Positions 27,256 through 36,436 are shown, counted from the stretch's first letter. The stretch: DNA of 64,000 nucleotides from PALSA-350 sp963794165 (GCA_963794165.1 CAWCCT010000003.1:62001-126000), one strand, 5' to 3'. Numbers and translations: made by a program. Notes: generated by a model not told the origin, from the sequence alone.

Positions 27256-27743
27256 CCCGGCAACTCCGTTTGCAGCACCTCTTGTGTGCGTGCCTGGCGC
27301 CAGGAGCGCAGCCGGTTTCCCAAATCCGGATCGTGGCCAGCCAGGATGGCCACCGCCAGCAGCGCGGCATTGGCGGCGCCCGGTTTGCCGATAGCCAGGG
27401 TGGCGACCGGAACCCCCTTCGGCATCTGCACAATGGACAGCAAAGAATCAATCCCCTGCAGGCAAGTGGAGGGAACGGGCACCGCCAGCACGGGAACAAT
27501 AGTCTTGGCGGCTAGCATCCCCGGCAAGTGCGCCGCGCCGCCGGCAGCGGCAATGATGATTTTCAGTCCCCGCGGTTCAGCTTCCTCGGCGTACTGAAAG
27601 AGCCAGTCCGGGGTGCGATGGGCGGAAACGATCCGCGCCTCGTGGGGAATAGAGAACTCCCGTAACATGTCAAGGCAAGGCAGCAGCACCTCGTAATCGC
27701 TCTTGCTGCCCATCACCACGCCCACAATAGGAGAGGCATTCAT
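27252..27743 (-). CDS. purE: N5-carboxyaminoimidazole ribonucleotide mutase
   Basis: The 163-residue protein has the class I PurE signatures: VGVVMGSKSDYEVLLPCL, IVSAHRTPDWLFQYA, IIIAAAGGAAHLPGM and GKPGAANAALLAV. It converts N5-CAIR to CAIR in purine synthesis. It is first in a two-gene unit with purK. Confidence 0.96.
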   Translation of the reverse strand: MNASPIVGVVMGSKSDYEVLLPCLDMLREFSIPHEARIVSAHRTPDWLFQYAEEAEPRGLKIIIAAAGGAAHLPGMLAAKTIVPVLAVPVPSTCLQGIDSLLSIVQMPKGVPVATLAIGKPGAANAALLAVAILAGHDPDLGNRLRSWRQARTQEVLQTELPG

Positions 27744-27785
27744 GCTGCCGATTATTTCATCTCGTCCACGCTCGTGCCTGCCGCC

Positions 27786-28619
27786 TCAGACATGAAGCTC
27801 TTCACGGGCCGTCTGCGCCAGTTGCGGCAGCTCCGATGTCGTCATGACCCGGATCTCATGTTCCTCCATGGTCTCGCGCGCATAATCGTACAGCATGCGG
27901 CGTTCCTCACTCGGCTCGCTATCGCCCGCGGGCCACACGATTGGCTCGATAATCGCGGTCAGCACGAGCTGACGGTTCTCCTTTCGCTCCGCTCCTGCCG
28001 TCAATCGAGGAGCGGCGAAAGCCAGCAGCTTCGCATCGTCGGCATTGGTTTCGAGCGAAACCGCCTGGAACATTTTCAAGACCCCATTGCTATACCCGCA
28101 ATCGATGCGTAATGGGTCACCGGGCCTGGTGTAAATTGCAGCCGGAATCTGCTTCCACATAAGCGTCCACACCCCGGCGTCCTCGAAGCTCTTGCGCATA
28201 GCCGCAAGCACGGCCGGGCGGCCGCCCTGCTGCTTGCTTCGTTCTCGCCGCGGACGATCGACATACCACCGCATCAAGTCTTCGACCCCAGACAGAAAGG
28301 TCTCCGCCAGGTAAGCCTTGGCCTCTGTGATCTGTACCCCGTTGGAAAGCGAACCTTCGAGCAGGGCCATGATGGGCTTGGGATGATCAGCCGGTTGAGC
28401 GCGCAATCGATGTCCTATTTCGATCTCCAGCGCTTCGAGCATCTCCGTGTCCGCATCGGGATCCAGACAGCGGACCCGGCTCCAGTCACGGGTAAAGCGC
28501 AGCACACTCTGCTCTCCCCCGGAGGTCCGGAGCAGTACCCCAATGTTGACGAACTCGTTCCTCACCGGATCCGGAACATAACGGATTAGTTGAAACGCGC
28601 ATTGTTTCCGCTCCGTCAT
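27786..28619 (-). CDS. DUF3037 domain protein
   Basis: From ATG at 28619, preceded by GGGGAGG at a good distance, the protein has 277 residues. The N-terminal part (CAFQLIRYVPDPVRNEFVNI then GVLLR) is the DUF3037 signature; the rest is mixed alpha/beta without a catalytic motif I recognise. It follows the HipA-like gene on the same strand, an association seen repeatedly in other genomes. Its function is unknown; it may form a module with the kinase-like partner. Confidence 0.85.
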   Translation of the reverse strand: MTERKQCAFQLIRYVPDPVRNEFVNIGVLLRTSGGEQSVLRFTRDWSRVRCLDPDADTEMLEALEIEIGHRLRAQPADHPKPIMALLEGSLSNGVQITEAKAYLAETFLSGVEDLMRWYVDRPRRERSKQQGGRPAVLAAMRKSFEDAGVWTLMWKQIPAAIYTRPGDPLRIDCGYSNGVLKMFQAVSLETNADDAKLLAFAAPRLTAGAERKENRQLVLTAIIEPIVWPAGDSEPSEERRMLYDYARETMEEHEIRVMTTSELPQLAQTAREELHV

Positions 28620-28699
28620 GTCCTCCCCTTTTCGAGTCCCAACCAGAACCGCTCTACACGCAGTAAGTCTCGCTTGCCGCAAACCGGCCCTTTCTCCTT

Positions 28700-29572
28700 C
28701 TATACCCCGCCCTGTTCACTATCATGCACCCGGCCCGGTTCATAATACCTTCCCTCCAACCCTTCCTTTGCATCCCTCCCCCAATTCGGAAACGGTCTTC
28801 GCCCCGATTCCCCGAATGCCACGATCAACTCCCGAACCCGCCCCCGTCGTGCCAGCAGCCGCTCGATCAAAACCTCCAGCGCGCTCACGTCCCCGCCGTA
28901 CCACTCCGGGGGCACGATCTCCGCGATGGCCCACGCCGTCTCGGGCGTCAGGCTCTCAATCCGGCTGAGCCAGGGTTCGAAACTCTCCCAACCGGTGACC
29001 CCGCGATAGACAGTATTCTCGGCGAACACGCCGCCCAGACTGGCGTCGACAAACCTCCAGTCTCCGGCATGAAAGCAGTATCCCTGGTCAATAAAGGCGG
29101 CGCTGTAGCGGCGCTCCCGCCGCTTCTTCTGAAACACCGCTTGTCTGCCGTTGATGTTGCAGGTCCACTTGTCCAGTGCCAGGATGCCTGCGAACTCGGC
29201 CAGATTGCGCACCTCCAGCAGCTGTTCCTGCGGCAGGTAATCGACCGTGTGCCCGGGCATCAGGCCTCCCACCCAGCGCGAAGCGAAGTGCAGCCCAGCC
29301 TGGCATTGCTGCGATCCTCCGCGCTGCTCGATGGTCAGGTCCTGAGTATTCCGGATGAGCCACTCGGTTACTTCAATGACTTCAGACTCAGGAACGGCCA
29401 GCCCTACCGCCGCCGCCAGCCGGGTGGCGAGCAGCTCATTGGCCAGCACCCTGACATGTTGCGGGTTATTGCTGAACTTGACCACATACAGATTGCCATC
29501 CGATGCCAGCATCAGATGGCTCTGCGCGCCACCCCGCATGCGTCGAATCTGCTGGATCGCGATCACGGCCAC
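28700..29572 (-). CDS. HipA-like kinase domain protein
   Basis: The 290-residue protein has the shape of the HipA-like kinase family found with DUF3037. It has a Gly-containing ATP loop (RMRGGAQSHLMLASDG), the likely ATP-binding lysine in LYVVKF, a catalytic-loop segment LDKWTCNINGRQ and a metal-binding segment AFIDQGYCFH. There is no HipB-type DNA-binding partner. The 3' end lies 80 bases from the DUF3037 start, consistent with one transcript. Kinase activity is inferred from the fold motifs only. Confidence 0.8.
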   Translation of the reverse strand: MAVIAIQQIRRMRGGAQSHLMLASDGNLYVVKFSNNPQHVRVLANELLATRLAAAVGLAVPESEVIEVTEWLIRNTQDLTIEQRGGSQQCQAGLHFASRWVGGLMPGHTVDYLPQEQLLEVRNLAEFAGILALDKWTCNINGRQAVFQKKRRERRYSAAFIDQGYCFHAGDWRFVDASLGGVFAENTVYRGVTGWESFEPWLSRIESLTPETAWAIAEIVPPEWYGGDVSALEVLIERLLARRGRVRELIVAFGESGRRPFPNWGRDAKEGLEGRYYEPGRVHDSEQGGV

Positions 29573-29663
29573 GGCGAGTCACCCCCAAGCCACCTTGGTT
29601 GCAAGTAGCAGCATACTCGAACCCGCCACCCCGCTTCTGGTAGCATCGCCACGGAGGAAGTAC

Positions 29664-29876
29664 ATGGAACAGGCAGTCACCGCCCCCACTGGCTCGCGCC
29701 GCAATGAAGATATTGCTTTGGATTTGTTGAAATTTGTCACCGGCACGACGGGGATTATCAAGGGACCTTCGCCCGCCGCGGGCTTCGTATCCGCCTCCGG
29801 TTCCAAGCCCGAGGAGCAGGTGAACCAGATCCTCGCTCTCTACACCAAGTGCCTGGGTGTGGTTCAGGGCAAATAG
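29664..29876 (+). CDS. small conserved-looking hypothetical protein
   Basis: The 70-residue protein begins at ATG 29664, five bases after GGAGGAAG, a strong ribosome binding site. It is amphipathic, with helical ends (NEDIALDLLKFVTG and EEQVNQILALYTKCLGVV) around a Gly/Pro/Ser-rich middle. No membrane helix or known motif is seen. The next gene starts 30 bases downstream on the same strand. Confidence 0.65.
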   Translation: MEQAVTAPTGSRRNEDIALDLLKFVTGTTGIIKGPSPAAGFVSASGSKPEEQVNQILALYTKCLGVVQGK

Positions 29877-29905
29877 GCGGGGGAAATAGCAAAACATCTA
29901 CCTAG

Positions 29906-30904
29906 ATGAGAAGTGAACAATCTCTCAGCGTAGCCGTCTTTGGCGCCGGTACCTTTGGCCGCAACCATCTGCGTATCTACCGCCAACTGGAGCAGGCCGG
30001 TTGCGGCGTGCGGCTGGCCGCAGTCGTGGATACTGACCCTTCCACCGCCGAAAACCTGCGCCAGCAAGACGGCATCGCTGTCTTTTGCTCACCCCAGGCA
30101 TGCCTCGAGGCATGCCGGGCAGGCAGCCTGCATCTGGACGCGATTTCCGTCTGCGTGCCTACGTCCGCCCATTTCTCCGTGGCCGCGCAAGCTCTGGCTC
30201 AGGGACTCGACGTGCTGTTGGAAAAGCCCATCGCCGTTACTCTGGCCGATGCCGATTCCTTGGTAGCCCAGGCAGCAGCCACCCGGCAGATCCTGCAGGT
30301 TGGCCTGCTCGAGCGTTTTAACCCCGCGGTCGCGGCGGCTCAGGCGCTGGTCAACGGGCCCATGTTTTTTGAAGCCCACCGGCTGAGCGTCTTCCACCGC
30401 CGTGCGCTCGACGTCGACGTGGTGCTGGACCTGATGATCCACGACTTGGATATCGTGCTCAACCTGGTGCGCTCGCCCGTGCGCCAGCTCCAAGCCGTCG
30501 GCTTGAGGATTTTATCCTCCCAGGTGGACATCGCCAATGTCCGCCTGGAATTTGCCTCCGGCTGCGTGGCCAATTTCACTGCCAGCCGGGTCAGCACCGA
30601 GACGGTGCGCAAGCTACGCTTCTTCCAGCCACACCAGTACCTCTCCATCGACTACGCGCGGCAGGATTTGCTCATCATCAATGTTGCTCCGAGGGAAAAC
30701 GGAGAGCCAGCCTTGGCCGCGAGTAAGCCGGCAGTGGTGGGAGGGGAGCCTCTCCTGTTGGAAATCAAGGCCTTCCTGGATTCGGTCAGAACCCGCAACC
30801 CGCCGCGGGTGACCGCCCAGCAAGCCCGCGATGCGCTCGCGTTGGCGCTCGAAATCAACCGGGCCATCCAGGCCCACGCTGTCCGCGCCGGCCTGTCCTC
30901 CTAG
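29906..30904 (+). CDS. Gfo/Idh/MocA family oxidoreductase
   Basis: The 332-residue protein opens with an NAD(P) Rossmann motif (VAVFGAGTFGRNHLRIY), has the family's EKPIAVT near residue 106, and a C-terminal alpha/beta domain with DLMIHDLDIVLNLV. Substrates of the family are mostly sugars or sugar nucleotides. In some bacteria a homologue lies in lipid A genes, but nothing beside it here shows that. Its stop overlaps that of the convergent lipoprotein gene. Confidence 0.85.
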   Translation: MRSEQSLSVAVFGAGTFGRNHLRIYRQLEQAGCGVRLAAVVDTDPSTAENLRQQDGIAVFCSPQACLEACRAGSLHLDAISVCVPTSAHFSVAAQALAQGLDVLLEKPIAVTLADADSLVAQAAATRQILQVGLLERFNPAVAAAQALVNGPMFFEAHRLSVFHRRALDVDVVLDLMIHDLDIVLNLVRSPVRQLQAVGLRILSSQVDIANVRLEFASGCVANFTASRVSTETVRKLRFFQPHQYLSIDYARQDLLIINVAPRENGEPALAASKPAVVGGEPLLLEIKAFLDSVRTRNPPRVTAQQARDALALALEINRAIQAHAVRAGLSS

Positions 30905-31806
30905 GGCATGGTCTGCAATTTGTAACCCTTGGGCACGGTTTGTTCAAACTGCTTGTCGGGGAGCTCCACATTGACGATGACCTTCTCCACGGTCAGCGTG
31001 ATGCGGTATTCCTCCAGCGGCCGATCGATGGTGATGGTACTGGGGAAAGAGACTCCGTTGAAATCGTGGTAAGGCCCATAGCTCACCTTCGTTTCCTGAG
31101 CGCCGTCGCTGTTATACACATCCTGTCCGATCGGCAACAGATCGATCCGGCTGAAATGGATCACCCGGCTTGGCTTGTCTACCTGGGGCAAGCCGGGGGC
31201 GGGGTTTTTGCGGCCGGGGTTGAGCACGGTCAGATCATAGAGCGGTGTCTCAATCAGCTGTTTTGTTTTGGGATCCAGCTTGCTGGTGCTGGAAGCGGTC
31301 AAGGAGACGATCCGGTCGGCGGCAATCCCCCGAATCACGATGGAATCAAGAAAGACTTGGGGGCGCAGATTTTCCAGGGGATTGGCTGCCTTGGTGGTCA
31401 CCGCAGTGCTCCCCGTGATCGCTTTGCTCCGGGGCGGAATTGTCAGCGTGAAGGTAGTGCCGTTACTGGCGAGGTTGAAGGCGGTGGTGCGAATGACCGG
31501 CACCTCTCCGATGACCCGCAGCATCTCCGGCCGGCGAAAGAGAATAAACCCGTGGATGGAGGTGTAATCAGTCTGCTTGCCGGCGTGGGCGCCGCCCACC
31601 GAGGCGGCAAAGTCGACCGTTGCGGTCAGCGAGTTAACCTGCTCGTAGCGTTTATTCACAGCCTCTACCAACTGGTCGGCTTCGGCGTTCAGGGCTATCC
31701 CGGCCAACTTCGGCTGCTGCAGCTTGCGGGTGTGGCTCAGGCATCCGGTCAGAACCGGAAGCAGCAGCGCCAAAAACTTCAACCAATCTCTCTGCATCCA
31801 ATGCAA
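30901..31806 (-). CDS. DUF4292-like outer-membrane lipoprotein
   Basis: The 301-residue protein starts with a lipoprotein signal (FLALLLPVLTGC, cysteine at 22; a start at Met4 is equally possible). The mature part has the LolA-like half-barrel pattern: VEAVNKRYEQVNSLTATVDF, FILFRRPEMLRVIGE, FNLASNGTTFTLTIP, and late YHDFNGVSFPSTI. Such proteins are thought to act in lipoprotein or lipid handling in the periplasm. It lies immediately downstream of mltG on the same strand, 36 bases away. Confidence 0.78.
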   Translation of the reverse strand: MHWMQRDWLKFLALLLPVLTGCLSHTRKLQQPKLAGIALNAEADQLVEAVNKRYEQVNSLTATVDFAASVGGAHAGKQTDYTSIHGFILFRRPEMLRVIGEVPVIRTTAFNLASNGTTFTLTIPPRSKAITGSTAVTTKAANPLENLRPQVFLDSIVIRGIAADRIVSLTASSTSKLDPKTKQLIETPLYDLTVLNPGRKNPAPGLPQVDKPSRVIHFSRIDLLPIGQDVYNSDGAQETKVSYGPYHDFNGVSFPSTITIDRPLEEYRITLTVEKVIVNVELPDKQFEQTVPKGYKLQTMP

Positions 31807-31842
31807 CTCAGGAACTGCGAGTATAGAGCAACCGCACGGCCC

Positions 31843-32838
31843 TCAATGGGCCCCCTGCAAATCCTTAAGGCCTCGCCGATAGGCGATCACATTGCGCTCG
31901 TGTTCCTCGAGCGTGGCGGCAAACCGGGAATGCCCGGCGGCTGCCGGATCGGCGACAAAATAAAGAAACTGACTGTCGGCGGGATGCATTGCCGCCTGCA
32001 AAGAAGCGGTTCCCGGGCTGCAGATCGGGCCCGGCGGCAGGCCGCTATGGCGGTAGGTGTTGTATGCCGACTCGCGCTTCAGGTCCGACTGGTAAATTGT
32101 GCCCCGGTATTGTTTTTCCAGCATGGCGGCGTAGATCACCGTGGGGTCGGTCATCAGGGGCATGTCCTTGGCCAGGCGGTTCTCAAGCACGCTGGCCACC
32201 AGGGGCCTGTCGGCAGCCACCGGGGTTTCCTTCTCCACCAGGGAAGCCAGGGTCACGATGCGGTGATAATCGCCCTCTAAGCCGATCGCGGCGCTGTTCT
32301 GGCGAAATCTCCGCACCATCGCGGCCAGCATCTGGCTCGGCGTCAGCCGCCTCTCGAAGCGATAGGTATCGGGGAAGAGATACCCTTCCAGGTTCTTGGC
32401 TCCCGGGTCCAGGTCGGCAATCAGCGCCACGTCCTGGCTGGCGGCGGTCAGGAATCTCTCTTTCGATCCCAGCTGAGCAGCCTCAACGGCTTGGGCAATG
32501 TCGAAAAGGTTGAAACCTTCGGGAATCGTGACCGCGCGGGTATAAACATCGCCGTGCACGATGCGGTTGTAGACTGCCGGAAGGGTCGCTGGTTGCACGA
32601 ATTGATATTCTCCCGCCTTGAGCGTGCCGCCGCGCAACCCACGCCAAAGATCGAAAACGTACTGGCTGCGGATAATGCCGTGCTCGGCAAGCAGCCTGGC
32701 AATGGCCTGCGTGCCCATGCCCGGAACCACCTCGACGATCGTCTCCCCCGGCGGGCTGACCGGCTTGGTGAGTTGGAGGTACACGAGCGCGGCCCCAGCT
32801 AGAACCAGGACCAGCAAAACAACCAGAAAACGTCGCAC
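31843..32838 (-). CDS. mltG: endolytic murein transglycosylase MltG (YceG family)
   Basis: The 331-residue protein has one N-terminal membrane helix (about 5-22), a LysM-like segment (EVVPGMGTQAIARLLAEHGI) and the YceG catalytic domain with GYLFPDTYRF and the catalytic glutamate in LASLVEKET near residue 200. It ends new glycan strands by cutting next to the membrane. Divergent from ruvX, a frequent neighbour in many bacteria. Confidence 0.95.
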   Translation of the reverse strand: MRRFLVVLLVLVLAGAALVYLQLTKPVSPPGETIVEVVPGMGTQAIARLLAEHGIIRSQYVFDLWRGLRGGTLKAGEYQFVQPATLPAVYNRIVHGDVYTRAVTIPEGFNLFDIAQAVEAAQLGSKERFLTAASQDVALIADLDPGAKNLEGYLFPDTYRFERRLTPSQMLAAMVRRFRQNSAAIGLEGDYHRIVTLASLVEKETPVAADRPLVASVLENRLAKDMPLMTDPTVIYAAMLEKQYRGTIYQSDLKRESAYNTYRHSGLPPGPICSPGTASLQAAMHPADSQFLYFVADPAAAGHSRFAATLEEHERNVIAYRRGLKDLQGAH

Positions 32839-32959
32839 AAGCGGGGACCCTTGGTGGATTGGATTCTCTTCTGAATTTTATGATGCGATTCTCTTGTGCG
32901 CTCAGAAATGCACCATGAGCGAAGCATTTGGCTGGGGTAAGATCCGCACAGGCTGAACC

Positions 32960-33418
32960 ATGGATGAGCAGCATCAATACGGACGCCGCATTTTGGGTTT
33001 AGATGTCGGCGACCGTCGTGTTGGCGTGGCCGTCTCCGATGAACTGAACTTGACTGCGCAACCGGTGTTGACCCTGGTACGTCAGAACCGGCGCCAGGAT
33101 CTTCGCTCCCTGGCCCGCCTGGTGCGCAAGTATGGCGTTGACCGGGTGGTGGTGGGCAACCCGCTCTACATGTCCGGCGACTTGAGCCCACAGGCGATCA
33201 AGGCGCAAGCGTTCGCCCAGAGCCTGCAACAGGAGACCGGGGTAGAGGTGACCCTGTGGGACGAACGGCTTTCGACCACGGAAGCGCATCGCCATCTGGA
33301 CGCGGCCGGCCGTCACTCGGGCAAGCGGCGTGCGGTGATCGATCAGGTAGCCGCAGTCCTCATCCTGCAGAGTTTCCTTGACTCCCACCGGGGGGAGAGA
33401 GGCGAGCCCGTCGTATAA
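32960..33418 (+). CDS. ruvX: RuvX/YqgF family pre-16S rRNA nuclease or Holliday junction resolvase
   Basis: The 152-residue RNase H-like protein has RILGLDVGDRRVGVAVSDE with the first catalytic Asp, VVVGNPLYMSGD, LWDERLSTTEA with the Glu, and DQVAAVLILQSFLD with the last Asp. In E. coli the homologue matures the 16S rRNA 5' end. It begins a tight run of five genes on the plus strand. Confidence 0.93.
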   Translation: MDEQHQYGRRILGLDVGDRRVGVAVSDELNLTAQPVLTLVRQNRRQDLRSLARLVRKYGVDRVVVGNPLYMSGDLSPQAIKAQAFAQSLQQETGVEVTLWDERLSTTEAHRHLDAAGRHSGKRRAVIDQVAAVLILQSFLDSHRGERGEPVV

Positions 33419-33470
33419 TCGTTTTTTGCTGTTGGCTATCTCCCCCACACGCCCCCAGGGTCACAAGCAA

Positions 33471-33944
33471 ATGCCAGAACACATAAAGAAAAAGTTGGAA
33501 GAACAAATCCGCCTGTTGGAGCACGAGCTCACTCACGAACTGCCTCTGGAGATCAAGAAGGCCGCCTCGCTGGGGGATCTGAGCGAGAACGCGGAGTACC
33601 ACATGGCCAAGCAGCGCCAGGTTTTCGTCAACGCCCGGCTGGGGCAGCTCAAGAAACGCATGGCAGAGCTGGCGCTGGTCAATCTCGCCAATATACCCCG
33701 GGATCGCATTGCCTTTGGGTCCACCATCGTGGTCTTCGACACCACCAAAAACGAAGAGATTACCTATAAGCTGGTCACCAGCGAGGAATCCGATGTGAAC
33801 CAGGGCCTCATCTCCACCACCTCGCCCATTGGCCGGGGACTCGTCGGCAAGCAGGTGGGAGACATAGCGACGATTGTGACCCCGAACGGCAAGCGCGAGC
33901 TGGAGATTTTGAAGCTGACGACGATTCACGACGAAATGCAATGA
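33471..33944 (+). CDS. greA: transcription elongation factor GreA
   Basis: The 157-residue protein has the coiled-coil with the acidic tip DLSENAEYHMAKQRQ and a C-terminal FKBP-like domain with VNQGLISTTSPIGRGLVG. It stimulates transcript cleavage in backtracked RNA polymerase. ATG at 33471 gives the family length; an in-frame extension into the ruvX end is rejected. The stop overlaps the next start by four bases. Confidence 0.94.
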   Translation: MPEHIKKKLEEQIRLLEHELTHELPLEIKKAASLGDLSENAEYHMAKQRQVFVNARLGQLKKRMAELALVNLANIPRDRIAFGSTIVVFDTTKNEEITYKLVTSEESDVNQGLISTTSPIGRGLVGKQVGDIATIVTPNGKRELEILKLTTIHDEMQ

Positions 33945-34660
33945 CCCAGACATCGAGCCAAACCTCTAGCCAAACTTGGAGCTGGACCAGCGCCTTCGGT
34001 CGGGGTTGCGGTGTCATCCTGCAGGGCATCGTGGATGGCCTCGCGCTTACCCGCATCTCGCCCAACGTGCTTACCTTTCTGGGCCTGGTGATCAACACCG
34101 CGGCGGCCATTCTTTTCGGCTGGGCCAACGAGCACAATTTTGTCCGCCTGTTCCTCTACGCCGGCCTGGTCATCATCGGGGCGGGTATCTTCGATATGGT
34201 GGACGGGCGAGTAGCCCGCCAGACCCATCAGGTCACCATCTTCGGAGCCTTCTTCGACTCCGTCATTGATCGCTACAGCGACGTAGTGCTGTTCTTCGGC
34301 CTGCTGGTGTTTTATGCCCGTGGTAACCGGTTCTTCTACGTGGTTCTGACCGCCTTTGTCATGGTCACGTCGCTGATGGTCAGCTACACCCGGGCCCGGG
34401 CCGAAGCCCTGATCGGCTCCTGCAAAGTGGGCTTCATGGAGCGGCCGGAGCGAGTGGTGCTCATCATCCTGGGGGCGCTGTTCAACCGCTGGGGAGTCAT
34501 GGCCCCCGTGCTCTGGGTGCTTGCCGTGTTGTCCACCGTTACCGTGATCCACCGCATCAGCTATACCTATCAACGAACCAAGCCGGGCCTGCGCGACGTG
34601 CCCCAGCCTGCTCCTGTGGCCGCCGCCCACGTTGATCTGCACCCTGCTCCCCGGGCGTGA
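33941..34660 (+). CDS. CDP-alcohol phosphatidyltransferase family membrane protein
   Basis: The 239-residue protein has the family motif with exact spacing: DGRVAR, eight residues, G, then D-SVI-D (DMVDGRVARQTHQVTIFGAF and SVIDRYSD). Five to six membrane helices surround it. It transfers a phosphatidyl group from CDP-diacylglycerol to an alcohol; glycerol phosphate or inositol phosphate are both possible. Both ends overlap neighbouring genes by four bases (ATGA). Confidence 0.9.
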   Translation: MTQTSSQTSSQTWSWTSAFGRGCGVILQGIVDGLALTRISPNVLTFLGLVINTAAAILFGWANEHNFVRLFLYAGLVIIGAGIFDMVDGRVARQTHQVTIFGAFFDSVIDRYSDVVLFFGLLVFYARGNRFFYVVLTAFVMVTSLMVSYTRARAEALIGSCKVGFMERPERVVLIILGALFNRWGVMAPVLWVLAVLSTVTVIHRISYTYQRTKPGLRDVPQPAPVAAAHVDLHPAPRA

Positions 34661-35589
34661 TGAGGATGGGATCCCGATCGCCCGTATTGTTGGTCCATGG
34701 AGGCGCCTGGGACATTCCTCCGGACCAGGTCCAGGCTCACAGCTTTGGTGTTCTACGCGCCGTAGAGGCGGGCTACGAACTGCTCCTCCAGGGAGCCTCC
34801 GCCCTGGACGCAGTCGAGCATGCCGTCACCCTGCTGGAAGACGATGAAACCTTTGATGCCGGCCTGGGCAGCTTTCTCACCGCCGATGGCCGAGTGCAAC
34901 TCGACGCTCTGCTGATGGATGGCGACACTTTGAGAGCGGGCGCCGTGGCTTGCGTGGAGAGGTTGAAGAACCCGATTCAGGCCGCCCGCCTGGTGCTCGA
35001 ACGCAGCCCACACGTCTACTTTGCCGGCGCCGGCGCTGAAGAGTTTGCACGCGCCCAGGGAATGGCCCTGATCGAGAACCAGAGCCTGGTGATTGACCGC
35101 GAGCGCCACCGCCTTCAGGCTGCCCAGGCCCGAGCGAAGGCCGGTATACCAGACCAGACCTTTGCCGGCTGGCAACACGATACCGTCGGTGCGGTCGCGC
35201 TCGACTCCGCCGGCAATCTGGCGGCAGCTACTTCCACCGGGGGAACGCTGAACAAGACGCCCGGCCGGGTAGGCGACTCGTCCGTGATCGGCTGTGGCGG
35301 CTACGCTGACAACCGCAGTGCGGCCGCCTCCCTCACTGGCTGGGGCGAACCGATCATGAAGCTGGTGTTGGCCAAATGGGCAGTGGACCGGGTCCCGCTG
35401 CTGGGTGCGGAGCAAGCTGCCGAGGATGCGATTGCCTATCTCCACGCGCGCCTTCAGGGTCATGGCGGCATCATCCTGCTCGGCCCCGATGGCCGCTACG
35501 GAATTGCTTACAACACCCCTCGCATGGCCTGGGCTCTCTGCAGCCCCGACGGCGTCCGCGCTGGCACTACCCTGGACGAGGTGGGGTGA
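34657..35589 (+). CDS. isoaspartyl peptidase / plant-type L-asparaginase
   Basis: The 310-residue N-terminal nucleophile hydrolase has VLLVHGGAWDIPPD at the start and the self-cleavage threonine in HDTVGAVALDSAGNLAAAT, followed by STGGTLNKTPGRVGD. It should mature into alpha and beta chains cut before that threonine and hydrolyse beta-aspartyl peptides or asparagine. It is coupled to the genes on both sides by overlapping start and stop codons. Confidence 0.93.
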   Translation: MMRMGSRSPVLLVHGGAWDIPPDQVQAHSFGVLRAVEAGYELLLQGASALDAVEHAVTLLEDDETFDAGLGSFLTADGRVQLDALLMDGDTLRAGAVACVERLKNPIQAARLVLERSPHVYFAGAGAEEFARAQGMALIENQSLVIDRERHRLQAAQARAKAGIPDQTFAGWQHDTVGAVALDSAGNLAAATSTGGTLNKTPGRVGDSSVIGCGGYADNRSAAASLTGWGEPIMKLVLAKWAVDRVPLLGAEQAAEDAIAYLHARLQGHGGIILLGPDGRYGIAYNTPRMAWALCSPDGVRAGTTLDEVG

Positions 35590-36176
35590 TGGCGCTCATT
35601 CTGGCTTCCGCCTCTCCACGACGCCGGGAGCTGTTAGCCCAGGCGGGATATCGTTTTGAGGTCCAGCCTTCGACCGTGGCTGAGTCCCGCCGGCCGGAAG
35701 AGGATGCCATCCGTTTTGCCACCAGGCTGGCGCGGGAGAAGGCAGAGGAAGTCTTCGCCCGCAGTTCCGCGCCGGACTTGATGGTTCTCGGCGCCGATAC
35801 GGTTGTGGTGTGTGACGGGGAAGTGATGGGCAAGCCGCTGGATGCCGCCGAGGCGACCCGCATGCTCCTGCTGCTATCCGGGCGCACCCATCACGTGGTG
35901 ACTGGCGTGGCCGTGGTCTGGGGAAAGGGCGAAACGGAAGTAGCAGCGGAGCTGACCCACGTCACCATGCGCACCCTTTCGCCCCAGGAAGTGGCGGACT
36001 ATGTGGCCACCGGTGAACCCATGGACAAGGCAGGAGCCTATGCCATCCAGGGACACGCCGCAAGGTGGATTCCAAGAATCAATGGCTGCTACTTCAACGT
36101 GGTCGGGCTGCCTCTCGCCCTGGTCGCGAGCCTTCTGGAAGGAGCGGCGCAACGTCTAGCCTCCTTTTCATGCTAA
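35589..36176 (+). CDS. maf: Maf family nucleoside triphosphate pyrophosphatase
   Basis: The 195-residue protein begins LILASASPRRRELLAQAGY and contains LGADTVVVCDGEVMGKP and DKAGAYAIQGHAARW, the Maf signatures. It removes pyrophosphate from modified or dTTP/UTP-type nucleotides. The start overlaps the previous stop as TGATG. A family A repeat starts five bases after its stop. Confidence 0.93.
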   Translation: MALILASASPRRRELLAQAGYRFEVQPSTVAESRRPEEDAIRFATRLAREKAEEVFARSSAPDLMVLGADTVVVCDGEVMGKPLDAAEATRMLLLLSGRTHHVVTGVAVVWGKGETEVAAELTHVTMRTLSPQEVADYVATGEPMDKAGAYAIQGHAARWIPRINGCYFNVVGLPLALVASLLEGAAQRLASFSC

Positions 36177-36180
36177 GCAA

Positions 36181-36335
36181 AGGCCGGGTGCCCCACATCT
36201 CGCTGGTTTTTCGCGAGATGTGGGATACCACCGATGTTGACCGTTAAGTGCCTCGGATGAATTGAGAATCAGAGGGAAGGTGCATTGGTATCCCACATCT
36301 CGCGAAAAACCAGCGAGATGTGGGGCACCCGGCCT
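36181..36335. repeat. family A two-hairpin inverted repeat, copy 3
   Basis: Left (CCCACATCTCGC, loop TGGTTTTTC, GCGAGATGTGGG) and right hairpins are exact reverse complements, including the unpaired loop (TGG mirrored as CCA), and the outer AGGCCGGGTG / CACCCGGCCT. The centre is the reverse complement of the copy 4 centre with few changes (CACCTTCCCTCTGA, ATTCATCCGA, ACGGTCAACATC), so this copy is inserted in the opposite orientation. It lies between convergent genes. Confidence 0.92.
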
Positions 36336-36436
36336 TGGTGAGGGAACCAGAGGCAGCACGGAGCTCTCACGCAGACTCTTCCGAGGTAGCATGGACAAAA
36401 ACATCAGTCCCCGGGGACGGCTGAAACTCCAAGCTT

